From Rikenellaceae bacterium (lineage in GTDB: Bacteria > Bacteroidota > Bacteroidia > Bacteroidales > Rikenellaceae), in contig JAJBVJ010000228.1 in NCBI GenBank assembly GCA_020859875.1, positions 1 to 6,287 of the forward strand: a stretch of DNA of 6,287 nt, written 5' to 3'. The notes below the pieces were generated by a model. It did not search any database, had not been told where the DNA came from, and saw only the letters and a list, made by a program, of their open reading frames with translations. Each line of letters begins with the position of its first letter. The stretch's first letter is position 1. This document shows positions 5,969 through 6,287 of the stretch, in pieces. The translations under genes were made by a program, and so were the position numbers.

Positions 5969-6287
5969 ATTTAAACGTTCCGGGAAAGATCGGTTGGTCT
6001 CGGCTCTCGCCCATCGCGTGCAAGCCGAGCGACAAGGAGCAATTTGACGCTGCGAGCCAGACCAGAGCCTGCTTTGCACAAGCTGGCGAGCCGCGAGGAA
6101 ATGAGCAAAGCAAAACCGAAGGTTAACTTGTAGGAGGAAAAGGAACTTAAAAGTGGAAAGAAAACTCGGTATAAACTACTCCTACGGGCCACAATAACGA
6201 TGGGTTGTCATTTCTATACCGACTCACCTAATCGAGTGCAAGGTTTCTTCTACCTACTTTTGTCTTGACACAACCGACGCAGCGGAG
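5969..6287. repeat. Structured non-coding stretch with nested inverted repeats, probably a dispersed repeat
   Basis: No convincing gene in about 320 bp. The stretch holds a series of inverted pairs: GGTCT-C-GGCTC (5996-6006) with GAGCCAGACC (6054-6063); TGCTTTGC (6070-6077) with GCAAAGCA (6105-6112); GTAGGAG (6130-6136) with CTCCTAC (6179-6185); and TCGGTATA (6166-6173) with TATACCGA (6215-6222). Its composition, rich in GAGC/GCGAG words and then in A, differs from the coding DNA to the left. The right edge (CTACTTTTGTCTTGACACAA) resembles sequences I recall from multicopy intergenic elements in Bacteroidales genomes. A minus-strand reading frame of 73 codons (5971-6192) overlaps the stems and is probably a by-product of the repeat. 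The element continues past the window, so its boundaries are unknown. Confidence 0.45.

Noticed and set aside
5971..6192. 73-codon minus-strand frame in the right-hand region
   Set aside because: It overlaps several inverted repeats and lacks a believable start context. Similar short frames are, as I recall, over-annotated in repeated intergenic elements.
1..6287. CRISPR array, tRNA or rRNA genes, integrase or transposase genes
   Set aside because: No regularly spaced direct repeats, no tRNA cloverleaf or rRNA-like stretch, and no recombinase motifs were seen on either strand.

Overview
The window looks like chromosomal DNA of a Bacteroidota species, most likely a GC-rich Bacteroidales member such as Alistipes/Rikenellaceae. 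The reasons are the FtsL-like protein type, a FucP-type sugar transporter beside a ROK kinase, and promoters of the phylum-specific form TTTG-N19-TAnnTTTG. The genus is an inference from protein style and base composition, not from a search.

Positions 1-1760 (minus strand) hold the start of a division and cell wall (dcw) operon, transcribed leftward: rsmH (16S rRNA m4C methyltransferase), an ftsL-like gene with a GTG start, and the first 52 codons of ftsI (penicillin-binding transpeptidase). A well-spaced Bacteroidota-type promoter lies just upstream of rsmH. mraZ, which usually opens this cluster, is not upstream of rsmH here. A perfect DnaA-box 9-mer sits just behind the promoter, and a strong perfect hairpin separates the operon from the next gene.

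Positions 1817-4419 form a sugar-use pair in divergent orientation: an MFS sugar:H+ symporter of the FucP type (minus) and a ROK-family sugar kinase-like protein (plus). They share a 182-bp intergenic region with back-to-back promoter elements, an operator-like palindrome and a small hairpin in each leader. The simplest reading is joint control of import and phosphorylation of one sugar, whose identity cannot be read from the sequence. The kinase lacks the usual ROK zinc cluster. A perfect 18-bp-arm hairpin follows it.

Positions 4425-5806 (minus) hold an HNH-endonuclease-like gene broken by an apparent 1-nt deletion in a C-run. Restoring one C gives a continuous 460-residue protein.

Positions 5807-6287 have no convincing gene. 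They hold a 7-bp-arm palindrome of CRP/FNR-operator shape, followed by about 300 bp of nested inverted repeats that look like a dispersed structured repeat or non-coding element. This stretch, the frameshifted HNH gene and the divergent regulatory region are the parts most worth a second look. I see no clear evidence of a wholly new multi-gene system.
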